From the NCBI GenBank assembly GCA_020002185.1, contig CM034531.1, forward strand, positions 83,822,183-83,886,182: 64,000 nt of DNA, written 5' to 3'. How positions within the stretch are numbered: the stretch's first letter is position 1; each line of letters opens with the position of its first letter. Shown here piece by piece: positions 1-13,000 of the stretch. Both the position numbers and the translations under genes were made by a program. Source of the DNA: Paraescarpia echinospica (lineage: Eukaryota > Annelida > Polychaeta > Sabellida > Siboglinidae). A model generated the notes under the pieces. That model saw only the letters and a program-made list of their open reading frames with translations. It searched no databases and had not been told where the DNA came from.

Positions 1-3000
1 TGAAGTGTCTGTGGGTGAGACGCCTCAGAGTAGTGCGTCTGTGGGTGAGAGGTCTCAGGGTGAAGTGTCTATGGGTGAGACGCCTCGGAGTAGTGCGTCT
101 GCGAGTGAGACGTCTCAGGGTGAAGTATCTGTGGGTGACACGTCTCAGGGTGAAGTGTCTATGGGTGAGACGTCTCAGGGTGAAGTGTCTATCGGTGAGA
201 CGCCTCAGAGTAGTGCGTCCGAGAGTGAGACGTCTCAGGTTGAAGTGTCTGTGGGTGAGACGTCTCAGGGTGAAGTGTCTGTGGGTGAGACGCCTCAGAA
301 TAGTGCGTCTGTGAGTGAGACGTCTCAGGGTGAAATGTCTGTGGGTGAGACGCCTCAGAGTAGTGCGTCTGCGAGTGAGACATCTCAGGTTGAAGTGTCT
401 GTAAGTGAGACGCCTCAGATTAGTGCGTCTGTGAGTGATACGGCTCAGGTTGAAGTGTCTGTGGGTGAGACGTCTCAGGATAAAGTGTCTGTGGGAGAGA
501 CGACTCAGAGTAGTGTGTCTGTAAGTGAGACGTCTCAGGGTGAAGAGTCTGTGGGTGAGACGTCTCAGGGTGAAGTGTCTGTGGGTGAGACGTCTCAGGG
601 TGAAGTGTCTGTGGGTGAGACGTCTCAGGGTGAAGTGTCTGTGCGTGAGTCGTCTCAGGGTGACATGTCTGTGGGTGAGACGCCTCAGGGTAGTGCGTCT
701 GTGAGTGAGACGTCTCAGGGTGAAGAGTCTGTGGGTGAGACGTCTCAGGGTGAAGTGTCTGTGGGTGAGACGTCTCAGGGTGAAGTGTCTGTGGGTGAAA
801 CGCCTCAGAGTAGTGCATCTGTGAGTGAGACGTATCAGGGTGAAGTGTCTGTGGGTGAGACGTCTCACAGTAGTGCGTCTGTCAGTGAGACGTCTCAGGG
901 AGAAGTGTCTGTGGGTGAGACGCCTCAGAGTAGTGCGTCTGTGAGTGAGAAGTCTCAGGGTGAAGTGTCTGTGGGTGAGACGCCTCAGAGTAGTGCGTCT
1001 GTGGGAGAGATGTCTCAGGGTGAAGTGTCTGTGGGTGAGACGTCTGAGGGTGAAGTGTCTGTTGGTGAGACGCTTCAGAGTAGTGCGCCTGTGGGTGAGA
1101 CGTCTCAGGGTGAAGTGTCTTTGAGTGAGACGTCTCAGGGTGAAGTGTCTGTGGGTGAGACGTCTCAGGGTGAAGAGTCTGTGGGTGAGACGCCTCAGAA
1201 TATTGCGTCTGAGAGTGAGACGTCTCAGGGTGAAGTGTCTGTGGGTGAGACGTCTCAGGGTGAAGTATCTTTGGGTGAGACGTCTCAGGGTGAAGTGTCT
1301 GTGGGTGGGACGCCTCAGAGTAGTGCGTCTGTGGGTGAGACGTCTCAGGGTTAAGTGTCTGTGAGTGAGACGTGCCAAGGTGAAGTGTCTGTGGGTCAGA
1401 CGTCTCAGAGTGAAGTGTCTGTGGGTGAGACGCCTCAGAGTAGTCCGTCTGTGAGTGAGACGTCTCAGGTTGAAGTGTCTGTGGGTGAGACGTCTCAGAG
1501 TAGTGCGTCTGTGGGTGAGACGTCTCAGGATAAAGTGTCTGTTGGTGAGACGCCTCAGAGTAGTGCGTCTGTGAGTGAGACGTCCCAGGTTGAAGTGTCT
1601 GTGGATGAGACGTCTCAGGGTGAAGAGTCTGTGGGTGAGACGTCTCAGGGTGAAGTGTCTGTGGGTGAGACGACTCAGAGTAGTGCGTCTGTGAGTGAGA
1701 CGTCTCAGGGTGAAGTGTCTGTGGGTGAGACCTCTCAGTGTGAAGTGTCTGTGTGTCAGACGCCTCAGAGTAGTGAATCTGTGAGTGAGACGTCTCACGG
1801 TGAAGTGTATGTGGGTGAGACGCCTCAGAGTAGTGCGTCTGTCAGTGAGACGTCTCAGGGTGAAGTGTCTGTGGGTGAGACGTCTCAGGGTGAAGTGTTT
1901 GTGGGTGAGACGCCTCAGAGTAGTGCGTCTATGAATGATACGTCTCAGGTTGAAGTGTCTGTGGGTGAGACGTCTCAGGGTGAAGTGTCTGTGGGTGAGA
2001 CGCCTAAGAGTAGTGCGTCTGTGGGTGAGACGTCTTAGGGTGAAGTTTCTGTGAGTGAGACGTCCCAGGGTGAAGTGTCTGTGGGTGAGACGTCTCAGTG
2101 TGAAGTGTCTGTGTGTCAGACGCCTCAGAGTAGTGAGTCTGTGAGTGAGACGTCTCAGGGTGAAATGTCTGTGGGTGAGACCTCTCAGGGTGAAGTTTCT
2201 GTGAGTGAGACGTCTCAGGGTGAAGTGTCTGTGGGTGAGACTCCTTAGAGTACTGCGTCTGTGGGTGAGAACTCTCAGGGTGATGTGTCTGTGGGTGAGA
2301 CGCGTCAGAGTATTGCGTCTGTGAGTGAGACGTCTCAGGTTGAAGTGTCTGTGGGTGTGACGTCTCAGGGTGAAGTGTCTGTGAGTTAGACGCCTCTGAG
2401 TATTGCGTCTGTGAGTGAGACGTCTCAGGGTGAAGTGTATGTGGATCAGACGCCTCAGAGTAGTCCGTCTGTGAGTGAGACGTCTCAGGGTGAAGTGTCT
2501 GTGGGTCAGACGCCTCAGAGTTGTCCGTCTGTGAGTGAGACGTCTCAGGGTGAAGTGTATGTGGGTGAGACGCCGCAGAGAACTGCGTCTGCGAGTGAGA
2601 CTTCTCAAGGTGATGTGTCTGTGGGTGAGACGCCTCAGAATAGTGCGTCTGTGAGTGAGACGTCTCAGGTTGAAGAGTCTGTGGGTGAGACGTATCAGGG
2701 TGAAGAGTCTATGGGTGAGACGTCGCAGGGTGAAGTGTCTGTGGGTGATACGTCTCAGTTTGAAGTGTCTGTGTGTCAGATGCCTCAGAGCAGTGAGTCT
2801 GTGAGTGGGACGTCTCAGGGTGAAGTGTATGTGTGTGAGACGCCTCAGAGAACTGCGTCTGTGAGTGAAACCTCCCAGGGTGATGTGTGTGTGGGTGAGA
2901 CGCCTCAGAGTAGAGCGTCTGTGAGTGAGTCGTCTCAGGGTGAAGTGTCTGTGGGTGTGACGTCTCAGGGTGAAGTGTCTGTGGGTGAGACGTCTCAGGG

Positions 3001-6000
3001 TAAAGTGTCTGTGGGTGAGACGCCTCAGAGTAGTGCGTCTGTGGGTGAGATGTCTCAGGGTGAAGTGTATGTGGGTGAGACGCCTCAGAGTAGTGCGTCT
3101 GTGAGTGAGACGTCTCAGGGTGAAATGTCTGTGGGTGAGACGTATTAGGGTGAAGTGTCTATGGGTAAGACGCCTCGAAGTAGTGCGTCTGTGAGTGAGA
3201 CGTCTCACGGTGAAGTGTCTGTTGGTGACACGTCTCAGGGTGAAGTGTCTGTGGGTGAGACGTCTCAGGGTGAAGTGTCTGTGGGTCAGACGCCTCAGAG
3301 TAGTCCTTCTGTGAGTGAGACGTCTCAGGGTGAAGTGTATGTGGGTGAGACGCCTCAGAGAACTGCGTATGCGAGTGAGACTTCTCAAGGTGATGTGTCT
3401 GTGGGTGAGACGCCTCAGAATAGTGCGTCTGTGAGTGAGACGTCTCAGTTTGAAGAGTCTGTGGGTGAGACGTATCAGGGTGAAGAGTCTATGGGTGAGA
3501 CGTCGCAGGGTGAAGTGTCTGTGGGTGAGACGCCTCAGAGTAGTGCGTCTGTGGGTGAGACGTCTCAGGGTGAAGAGTCTGTGGGTGAGACGTCTCAGGG
3601 TGAAGTGTCTGTGGGTGAGACGACTCAGAGTAGTGCGTCTGTGAGTGAGACGTCTCAGGGTGAAATGTCTGTGGGTGAGACGTCTCAGGGTGAAGTGTCT
3701 GTGGGTGAGACGCCTCAGAGTAGTGCGTCTCTGGGTGAGAGGTCTCAGGGTGAAGTGTCTATGGGTGAGACGCCTCGGAGTAGTGCGTCTGCGAGTGAGA
3801 CGTCTCAGGGTGAAGTATCTGTGGGTGACACGTCTCAGGGTGAAGTGTCTATGGGTGAGACGTATCAGGGTGAAGAGTCTATGGGTGATACGTCGCAGGG
3901 TGAAGTGTCTGTGGGTGAGACGCCTCAGAGTAGTGCGTCTGCGAGTGAGTCATCTCAGGTTGAATTGTCTGTAAGTGAGACGCCTCAGAGTAGTGCGTCT
4001 GTGAGTGATACGGCTCAGGTTGAAGTGTCTGTGGGTGAGACGTCTCAGGATAAAGTGTCTGTGGGTGAGACGACTCAGAGTAGTGCGTCTGTAAGTGAGA
4101 CGTCTCAGTGTGAAGAGTCTGTGGGTGAGACGTCTCAGGGTGAAGTGTCTGTGGGTAAGACGTCTCAGGGTGACATGTCTGTGGGTGAGACGCCTCAGGG
4201 TAGTGCGTCTGTGAGTGAGACGTCTCAGGGTGAAGAGTCTGTGGGTGAGACGTCTCAGGGTGAAGTGTCTGTGGGTGAGACGTCTCAGGGTGATGTGTCT
4301 GTGGGTGAGACGTCTCAGGGTGACGTGTCTGTGGGTGAGACGCCTCAGAGTAGTGCGTCTGTGAGTGAGACGTATCAGTGTGAAGTGTCTGTGGGTGAGA
4401 CGTCTCACAGTAGATCGTCTGTCGGTGAGACGTCTCAGGGAGAAGTGTCTGTGGGTGAGACGCCTCAGAGTAGTGCGTCTGTGAGAGAGAAGTCTCAGGG
4501 AGAAGTGTCTGTGGGTGAGACGCCTCAGAGTAGTGCGTCTGTGAGTGAGAAGTCTCAGGGAGAAGTGTCTGTGGGTGAGACGCCTCAGAGTAGTGCGTCT
4601 GTGGGAGAGATGTCTCAGGGTGAAGTGTCTGAGGGTGAGACGTCTGAGGGTGAAGTGTCTGTTGGTGAGACGCTTCAGAGTAGTGCGCCTGTGGGTGAGA
4701 CGTCTCAGGGTGAAGTGTCTTTGAGTGAGACGTCTCAGGGTGAAGTGTCTGTGGGTGAGTCGTCTCAGGGTGAAGAGTCTGTGGGTGAGACGCCTCAGAA
4801 TATTGCGTCTGAGAGTGAGACGTCTCAGAGTGAAGTGTCTGTCGGTGAGACGTCTCAGGGTGAAGTGTCTTTGGGTGAGACGTCTCAGGGTGAAGTGTCT
4901 GTGGGAGGGACGCCTCAGAGTAGTGCGTCTGTGGGTGAGACGTCTCAGGGTGAAGTGTCTGTGTGTGAGACGTGCCTAGGTGAAGTGTCTGTGGGTGAGA
5001 CGTCTCAGGGTGAAGTGTCTATGGGTGAGACGTATCAGGGTGAAGAGGCTATGGGTGATACGTCGCAGGGTGAAGTGTCTGTGGGTGAGACGCCTCAGAG
5101 TAGTGCGTCTGCGAGTGAGTCATCTCAGGTTGAATTGTCTGTAGGTGAGACGCCTCAGAGTAGTGCGTCTGTGAGTGATACGGCTCAGGTTGAAGTGTCT
5201 GTGGGTGAGACGTCTCAGGATAAAGTGTCTGTGGGTGAGACGACTCAGAGTAGTGCGTCTGTAAGTGAGACGTCTCAGGGTGAAGAGTCTGTGGGTGAGA
5301 CGTCTCAGGGTGAAGTGTCTGTGGGTGAGACGTCTCAGGGTGAAATGTCTGTGGGTGAGACGTCTCAGGGTGACATGTCTGTGGGTGAGACGCCTCAGGG
5401 TAGTGCCTCTGTGAGTGAGACGTCTCAGGGTGAAGAGTCTGTGGGTGAGACGTCTCAGGGTGAAGTGTCTGTGGGTGAGACGTCTCAGGGTGATGTGTCT
5501 GTGGGTGAGACGTCTCAGGGTGACGTGTCTGTGGGTGAGACGCCTCAGAGTAGTGCGTCTGTGAGTGAGACGTATCAGTGTGAAGTGTCTGTGGGTGAGA
5601 CGTCTCACAGTAGATCGTCTGTCAGTGAGACGTCTCAGGGAGAAGTGTCTGTGGGTGAGACGCCTCAGAGTAGTGCGTCTGTGAGTGAGAAGTCTCAGGG
5701 AGAAGTGTCTGTGGGTGAGACGCCTCAGAGTAGTGCGTCTGTGGGAGAGATGTCTCAGGGTGAAGTGTCTGTGGGTGAGACGTCTGAGGGTGAAGTGTCT
5801 GTTGGTGAGACGCTTCAGAGTAGTGCGCCTGTGGGTGAGACGTCTCAGGGTGAAGTGTCTTTGAGTGAGACGTCTCAGGGTGAAGTGTCTGTGGGTGAGA
5901 CGTCTCAGGGTGAAGAGGCTGTGGGTGAGACGCCTCAGAGTATTGCGTCTGAGAGTGAGACGTCTCAGGGTGAAGTGTCTGTCGGTGAGACGTCTCAGGG

Positions 6001-8310
6001 TGAAGTGTCTTTGGGTGAGACGTCTCAGGGTGAAGTGTCTGTGGGTGGGACGCCTCAGAGTAGTGCGTCTGTGGGTGAGACGTCTCAGGGTGAAGTGTCT
6101 GTGTGTGAGACGTGCCTAGGTGAAGTGTCTGTGGGTCAGACGTCTCAGAGTGAAGTGTCTGTGGGTGAAACACCTCAGAGTAGTGCGTCTGTGAGTGAGA
6201 CGTCTCCGGGTGAAGTGTCTGTGGGTGAGACGTCTCAGGATGAATTGTCTGAGGGTGAGACGTCTCAGGGTGAAGTGTCTGTGGGTGAGACGCCTCAGAG
6301 TAATGCGTCTGTGAGTGAGACGTCCCAGGTTGAAGTGTCTGTGGGTGAGACGTCTCAGGGTGTAGAGTCTGTGGGTGAGACATCTCAGGGTGAAGTGTCA
6401 GTGGGTGAGACGCCTCAGAGTAGTGCGTCTGTGAGTGAAACGTCTCAGGGTGAAGTGTTTGTGGGTGAGACGTCTCAGTGTGAAGTGTCTGTGTGTCAGA
6501 CGCCTCAGAGTAGTGAGTCTGTGAGTGAGACGTCTCACGGTGAAGTGTCTGTGTGTCGGACGCCTCAGAGTAGTGCGTCTGTGAGTGAGACGTCTCAGGG
6601 TGTAGTGTATGCGGGTGAGACGCCTCAGAGAACTGCGTCTGCGAGTGAGACATCTCAGGGTGATGTGTTTGTGGGTGAGACGCCTCAGAGTAGTGCGTCT
6701 GTGAGTGAGACGTCTCAGGTTGAAGTGTCTGGGGGTGAGACGTCTCAGGGTGAAGAGTCTGTGGTTGAGACGTCGCAGGGTGAAGTGTCTGTGGGAGAGA
6801 CGCCACAGAGTAGTGCGTGTGTGTGTGAGACGTCTCAGGGAGAAGTAGCTATGTGTGAGACGTCACAGGGTGAAGTGTCTGTGGGTCAGACGCCTCAGAG
6901 TAGTGCGTCTGTGAGTGAGACGTCTCAGGGTGTAGTGTATGCGGGTGAGACGCCTCAGAGAACTGCGTCTGCGAGTGAGACATCTCAGGGTGATGTGTTT
7001 GTGGGTGAGACGCCTCAGAGTAGTGCGTCTGTGAGTGAGACGTCTCAGGTTGAAGTGTCTGTGGGTGAGACGTCTCAGGGTGAAGAGTCTGTGGTTGAGA
7101 CGTCGCAGGGTGAAGTGTCTGTGGGTGAGACGCCACAGAGTAGTGCGTGTGTGTGTGAGACGTCTCAGGGTGAAGTATCTATGGGTGAGACGTCACAGGG
7201 TGAAGTGTCTGTGGGTCAGACGACTCAGAGTAGTGCGTCTGTGAGTGAGACGTCTCACGGTGAAGTGTATGTGGGTGAGACGCCTCAGAGAACTGCGTCT
7301 GTGAGTGAGACCTCTCAGGGTGATGTGTATGTGGGTGAGACGCCTCAGAGTAGTGCATCTGTGAGTGAGACGTCTCAGGTTGAAGTGTCTGTGGGTGAGA
7401 GGTATCAGAGTGAAGAGTCTTTGGGTTAGACGTCGCAGGGTGAAGTGTCTGTGGTTGAGACGCCTCAGAGTAGTGCGTCTGTGAGTGAGACGTCTCAGTG
7501 TGAAGAGTCTGTGGGTGAGACGCCTCAGAGTAGTGCGTCTGTGGGTGAGACGTCTCAGGATGAAGTGTCTGTGGGTGAGACATCTCAGGGTGAAGTGTCT
7601 GTGGGTGAGACGCCTCACAGTAGAGCGTCTGTGGGTGAGACGTCTCAGGGTGAAGTGTATGTGAGTGAGACGTCTCAGGGTGAAGAGTCTGTGGGTGAGA
7701 TGTCGCAGGGTGAAGTGTCTGTGGATAAAACGCCTCAGAGTAGTGCGTCTGTGTGTGAGACGTCTCAGGGTGAAGTGTCTATGGGTGAGACGTCTCAGGG
7801 TGAAGTGTCTGTGGGTCAGACGCCTCAGAGTAGTCCGTCTGTGAGTGAGACGTCTCAGGGTGAAGTGTCTGTGGGTGAGACGTCTCAGGGTGAAGAGTCT
7901 GTGGGTGAGACGCCTCAGAGTATTGCGTCTGTGAGTGAGACGTCTCAGGGTGAAGTGTCTGTGGGTGAGACGTCTCAGAGTGAAGTGTCTTTGGGTGAGA
8001 CGTCTCAGGGTGAAGTGTTTGTGGGTGGGACGCCTCAGAGTAGTGCGTCTGTGGGTGAGACGTCTCAGGGTGAAGTGTCTGTGAGTGAGACGTGCCTAGG
8101 TGAAGTGTCTGTGGGTCAGACGTCTCAGAGTGAAGTGTCTGAGGGTCAAACACCTCAGAATAGTGCGTCTGTGAGTGAGACGTCTCGGGGTGAAGTGTCT
8201 GTGGGTGAGACGTCTCAGGATGAATTGTCTGAGGGTGAGACGTCTCAGGGTGAAGTGTCTGTGGGTGAGACGCCTCAGAGTAGTGCGTCTGTGGGTGAGA
8301 CGTCTCAGGA
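1..8310. repeat. Array sector 1, register preserved
   Basis: Uninterrupted 30-bp monomers with no net indel; the plus frame stays in one phase throughout. A marker decamer CGTGCC[A/T]AGG ends at 1,380, 4,980, 6,120 and 8,100. All distances between these are multiples of 30 (3,600, 1,140 and 1,980 bp), so the markers are relics of one duplicated segment. The plus frame is stopped at 1,354, 2,038, 2,248, 3,148 and 7,429. The longest open stretch is 3,155-7,429 (1,424 codons), which I do not call a gene because the consensus itself has no stop in this frame. Confidence 0.8.
3850..6120. repeat. Two-copy ~1.14-1.20-kb higher-order repeat
   Basis: The segment from about 3,850 to 4,980 is repeated from about 5,020 to 6,120. 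Diagnostic variants shared by both copies include the atgggtgatacgtcgcag monomer, the tagatcg variant and the CGTGCCTAGG end marker. The offset moves from 1,170 to 1,200 to 1,140 bp along the copy because whole 30-bp monomers were gained or lost, which is typical of unequal exchange in register. A more diverged third relative lies at 1-1,380. Confidence 0.75.
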
Positions 8311-9084
8311 GACGTCAGAGTAGTGCTCAGTGAGACGTTGAACGTGTCTGTGGGTGAGACGTCTCAGGGTGTAGAGTCTGTGGGTGAGACGTCTCAGGGT
8401 GAAGTGTCAGTGGGTGAGACGCCTCAGAGTAGTGCGTCTGTGAGTGAAACGTCTCAGGGTGAAGTGTCTGTGGGTGAGACCTCTCAGTGTGAAGTGACTG
8501 TGTGTCAGACGCCTCAGAGTAGTGAATCTGTGAGTGAGACGTCTCACGGTGAAGTGTATGTGGGTGAGACGCCTCAGAGTAGTGCGTCTGTGAGTGAGAC
8601 GTCTCAGGGTGAAGTGTATGTGTGTGAGACGCCTCAGAGAACTGCGTCTGTGAGTGAGACCTCTCATGGTGATGTGTGTGTGGGTGAGACGCCTCAGAGT
8701 AGAGCGTCTGTGAGTGAGACGTCTCAGGTTGAAGTGTCTGGGGGTGAGACGTCTCAGGGTGAAGAGTCTGTGGTTGAGACGTCGCAGGGTGAAGTGTCTG
8801 TGGGAGAGACGCCACAGAGTAGTGCGTGTGTGTGTGAGACGTCTCAGGGAGAAGTAACTATGGGTGAGACGTCACAGGGTGAAGTGTCTGTGGGTCAGAC
8901 GCCTCAGAGTTGTGCGTCTGTGAGTGAGACGTCTCAGGGTGAAGTGTATGTGGGTGAGACGCCTCAGAGAACTGCGTCTGTGAGTGAGACGTCTCAGGGT
9001 GAAGTGTCTGTGGGTGAGACCTCTCAGGGAGAAGTGTCTGTGGGTGAGAAGTCTCAGGGTGAAGTGTATGTGGGTGAGACGCTG

Positions 9085-9460
9085 TGGGTGAGACGCCTCA
9101 GAGTAGTGCGTCTGTGAGTGAGACGTCTCAGTTGAGTCTGTGGGAGACGTCTCAGAGTAGTGCGTCCGTCAGAAGTAGACTCAGCGTCTCGTGTCGTCTG
9201 TGGTCTGTGAGGTCGAAGTGTCTGTGAGTCTCAGAAGTGTCTGTGGGTGACACGTCTCAGTGAAGTGAGTCACAGGGTGAAGTGTCTGTGGTGAGACGCC
9301 TCTAGTGCGGTGAGTGAGACGTCTCAGGTTGAAGTGTCTGTGGGTGAGACTCAGCTGTGGGTGAGACGCCTCAGAGAACTGCGTCTGTGAGTCAGAGTAG
9401 TGCGTCTGTGAGTGAGACGTCTCAGGGTGAAGTGTCTGTGGGTGGGTGAGACCTCTCAGG
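9085..9460. repeat. Scrambled monomers inside the 1,110-bp sector
   Basis: Here the 30-bp register collapses. Monomer pieces of irregular length follow one another (for example gtcgtctgtggtctgtgaggtcg) and many short deletions appear, while the flanks are clean monomers. The pieces are all recognisable as array sequence, so this is not an insertion. It is either a poorly resolved consensus between near-identical 1,110-bp copies or a genuine deletion scar. Confidence 0.75.
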
Positions 9461-9814
9461 GAGAAGTGTCTGTGGGTGAGAAGTCTCAGGGTGAAGTGTA
9501 TGTGGGTGAGACGTCTCAGGGTGAAGTGTCTGTGGGTGAGACGCCTCAGAGTAGTGCGTCTGTGGGTGAGACGTCTCAGGGTGAAGTGTCTGTGAGTGAG
9601 ACGTCCCAGGGTGAAGTATCTGTGGATCAGACGTCTCAGATTGAAGTGTCTGTGGGTCAAACACCTCAGAGTAGTGCGTCTGTGAGTGAGACGTCTCGGG
9701 GTGAAGTGTATGTGGGTGAGACGTCTCAGGATGAATTGTCTGAGGGTGAGACGTCTCAGGGTGAAGTGTCTGTGGGTGAGACGCCTCAGAGTAGTGCGTC
9801 TGTGGGTGAGACGT

Positions 9815-10085
9815 CTCAGGGAAAGTGTCTGTTGGTGAGACGCCTCAGAGTAGTGGCTCTGTCAGTGAGACGTCCCAGGTTGAAGTGTCTGTGGGTGGTA
9901 CGTCTCAGGGTGAAGTCTGGGTGAGACGTCTCAGGGTGAAGTGTCAGTGGGTGAGACGCCTCAGAGTAGTGCGTCTGTGAGTGAAACGTCTCAGGGTGAA
10001 GTGTCTGTGGGTGAGACCTCTCAGGTGTGAGAGAAGAAGTGGTGAGACGTCTGAAGTGAAGTGAGACGCCTCAGAGTAGTGCGTC
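9815..10085. repeat. Second irregular patch with short deletions
   Basis: Single deletions occur near 9,822 (gggaaagtg) and 9,916 (gaagtctggg), and a short jumble lies at 10,022-10,070. Clean monomers resume by 10,080. Together with the patch at 9,085-9,460 this explains why two 1,110-bp units occupy 154 bp less than expected. Confidence 0.7.
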
Positions 10086-13000
10086 TGTGGGTGAGACGTC
10101 TCAGGGTGAAGTGTCTGTGAGTGAGACGTCCCAGGGTGAAGTATCTGTGGGTCAGACGTCTCAGATTGAAGTGTCTGTGGGTCAAACACCTCAGAGTAGT
10201 GCGTCTGTGAGTGAGACGTCTCGGGGTGAAGTGTATGTGGGTGAGACGTCTCAGGATGAATTGTCTGAGGGTGAGACGTCTCAGGTTGAAGTGTCTGTGG
10301 GTGAGACGCCTCAGAATAGTGCGTCTCTGGGTGAGACGTCTCAGGATAAAGTGTCTGTTGGTGAGACGCCTCAGAGTAGTGGCTCTGTCAGTGAGACGTC
10401 CCAGGTTGAAGTGTCTGTGGGTGGTACGTCTCAGGGTGAAGAGTCTGTGGGTGAGACGTCTCAGGGTGAAGTGTCAGTGGGTGAGACGCCTCAGAGTAGT
10501 GCGTCTGTGAGTGAAACGTCTCAGGGTGAAGTGTCTGTGGGTGAGACTCTCAGTGTGAAGTGACTGTGTGTCAGACGCCTCAGAGTAGTGAATCTGTGAG
10601 TGAGACGTCTCACGGTGAAGTGTATGTGGGTGAGACGCCTCAGAGTAGTGCGTCTGTGAGTGAGACGTCTCAGGGTGAAGTGTATGTGTGTGAGACGCCT
10701 CAGAGAACTGCGTCTGTGAGTGAGACCTCTCATGGTGATGTGTGTGTGGGTGAGACGCCTCAGAGTAGAGCGTCTGTGAGTGAGACGTCTCAGGTTGAAG
10801 TGTCTGGGGGTGAGACGTCTCAGGGTGAAGAGTCTGTGGTTGAGACGTCGCAGGGTGAAGTGTCTGTGGGAGAGACGCCACAGAGTAGTGCGTGTGTGTG
10901 TGAGACGTCTCAGGGAGAAGTAACTATGGGTGAGACGTCACAGGGTGAAGTGTCTGTGGGTCAGACGCCTCAGAGTTGTGCGTCTGTGAGTGAGACGTCT
11001 CAGGGTGAAGTGTATGTGGGTGAGACGCCTCAGAGAACTGCGTCTGTGAGTGAGACGTCTCAGGGTGAAGTGTCTGTGGGTGAGACCTCTCAGGGAGAAG
11101 TGTCTGTGGGTGAGAAGTCTCAGGGTGAAGTGTATGTGGGTGAGACGTCTCAGGGTGAAGTGTCTGTGGGTGAGACGCCTCAGAGTAGTGCGTCTGTGGG
11201 TGAGACGTCTCAGGGTGAAGTGTCTGTGAGTGAGACGTCCCAGGGTGAAGTATCTGCGGGTCAGACGTCTCAGATTGAAGTGTCTGTGGGTCAAACACCT
11301 CAGAGTAGTGCGTCTGTGAGTGAGACGTCTCGGGGTGAAGTGTATGTGGGTGAGACGTCTCAGGATGAATTGTCTGAGGGTGAGACGTCTCAGGTTGAAG
11401 TGTCTGTGGGTGAGACGCCTCAGAGTAGTGCGTCTCTGGGTGAGACGTCTCAGGATAAAGTGTCTGTTGGTGAGACGCCTCAGAGTAGTGGCTCTGTCAG
11501 TGAGACGTCCCAGGTTGAAGTGTCTGTGGGTGGTACGTCTCAGGGTGAAGAGTCTGTGGGTGAGACATCTCAGGGTGAAGTGTCAGTGGGTGAGATGCCT
11601 CAGAGTAGTGCGTCTGTGAGTGAAACGTCTCAGGGTGAAGTGTCTGTGGGTGAGACCTCTCAGTGTGAAGTGACTGTGTGTCAGACGCCTCAGAGTAGTG
11701 AATCTGTGAGTGAGACGTCTCACGGTGAAGTGTATGTGGGTGAGACGCCTCAGAGTAGTGCGTCTGTGAGTGAGACGTCTCAGGGTGAAGTGTATGTGTG
11801 TGAGACGCCTCAGAGAACTGCGTCTGTGAGTGAGACCTCTCATGGTGATGTGTGTGTGGGTGAGACGCCTCAGAGTAGAGCGTCTGTGAGAGAGACGTCT
11901 CAGGTTGAAGTGTCTGGGGGTGAGACGTCTCAGGGTGAAGAGTCTGTGGTTGAGACGTCGCAGGGTGAAGTGTCTGTGGGAGAGACGCCACAGAGTAGTG
12001 CGTGTGTGTGTGAGACGTCTCAGGGAGAAGTAACTATGGGTGAGACGTCACAGGGTGAAGTGTCTGTGGGTCAGACGCCTCAGAGTTGTGCGTCTGTGAG
12101 TGAGACGTCTCAGGGTGAAGTGTATGTGGGTGAGACGCCTCAGAGAACTGCGTCTGTGAGTGAGACGTCTCAGGGTGAAGTGTCTGTGGGTGAGACGTCT
12201 CAGGGTGAAGTGTCTGTGGGTGAGAAGTCTCAGGGTGAAGTGTATGTGGGTGAGACGTCTCAGGGTGAAGTGTCTGTGGGTGAGACGCCTCAGAGTAGTG
12301 CGTCTGTGGGTGAGACGTCTCAGGGTGAAGTGTCTGTGAGTGAGACGTCCCAGGGTGAAGTATCTGTGGGTCAGACGTCTCAGATTGAAGTGTCTGTGGG
12401 TCAAACACCTCAGAGTAGTGCGTCTGTGAGTGTGACGTCTCGGGGTGAAGTGTATGTGGGTGAGACGTCTCAGGATGAATTGTCTGAGGGTGAGACGTCT
12501 CAGGTTGAAGTGTCTGTGGGTGAGACGCCTCAGAGTAGTGCGTCTGTGGGTGAGACGTCTCAGGATAAAGTGTCTGTTGGTGAGACGCCTCAGAGTAGTG
12601 GCTCTGTCAGTGAGACGTCCCAGGTTGAAGTGTCTGTGGGTGGTACGTCTCAGGGTGAAGAGTCTGTGGGTGAGACGTCTCAGGGTGAAGTGTCAGTGGG
12701 TGAGACGCCTCAGAGTAGTGCGTCTGTGAGTGAAACGTCTCAGGGTGAAGTGTCTGTGGGTGAGACCTCTCAGTGTGAAGTGACTGTGTGTCAGACGCCT
12801 CAGAGTAGTGAATCTGTGAGTGAGACGTCTCACGGTGAAGTGTATGTGGGTGAGACGCCTCAGAGTAGTGCGTCTGTGAGTGAGACGTCTCAGGGTGAAG
12901 TGTATGTGTGTGAGACGCCTCAGAGAACTGCGTCTGTGAGTGAGACCTCTCATGGTGATGTGTGTGTGGGTGACACGCCTCAGAGTAGAGCGTCTGTGAG

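Noticed and set aside
5622..6806. Histidine-rich minus-strand protein (HPETSHPQTL repeats)
   Set aside because: Third shadow frame of the same monomer, repeatedly stopped by the ctatgaatgatac variant; no independent evidence.
3155..7429. Giant serine/glutamate-rich mucin- or adhesin-like gene on the plus strand (also 10,560-14,393 and others)
   Set aside because: Openness follows from the stop-free monomer; the frame is broken by many stops shared between duplicated modules, and no start context, signal peptide or splice sites were seen. Not excluded, but unsupported.
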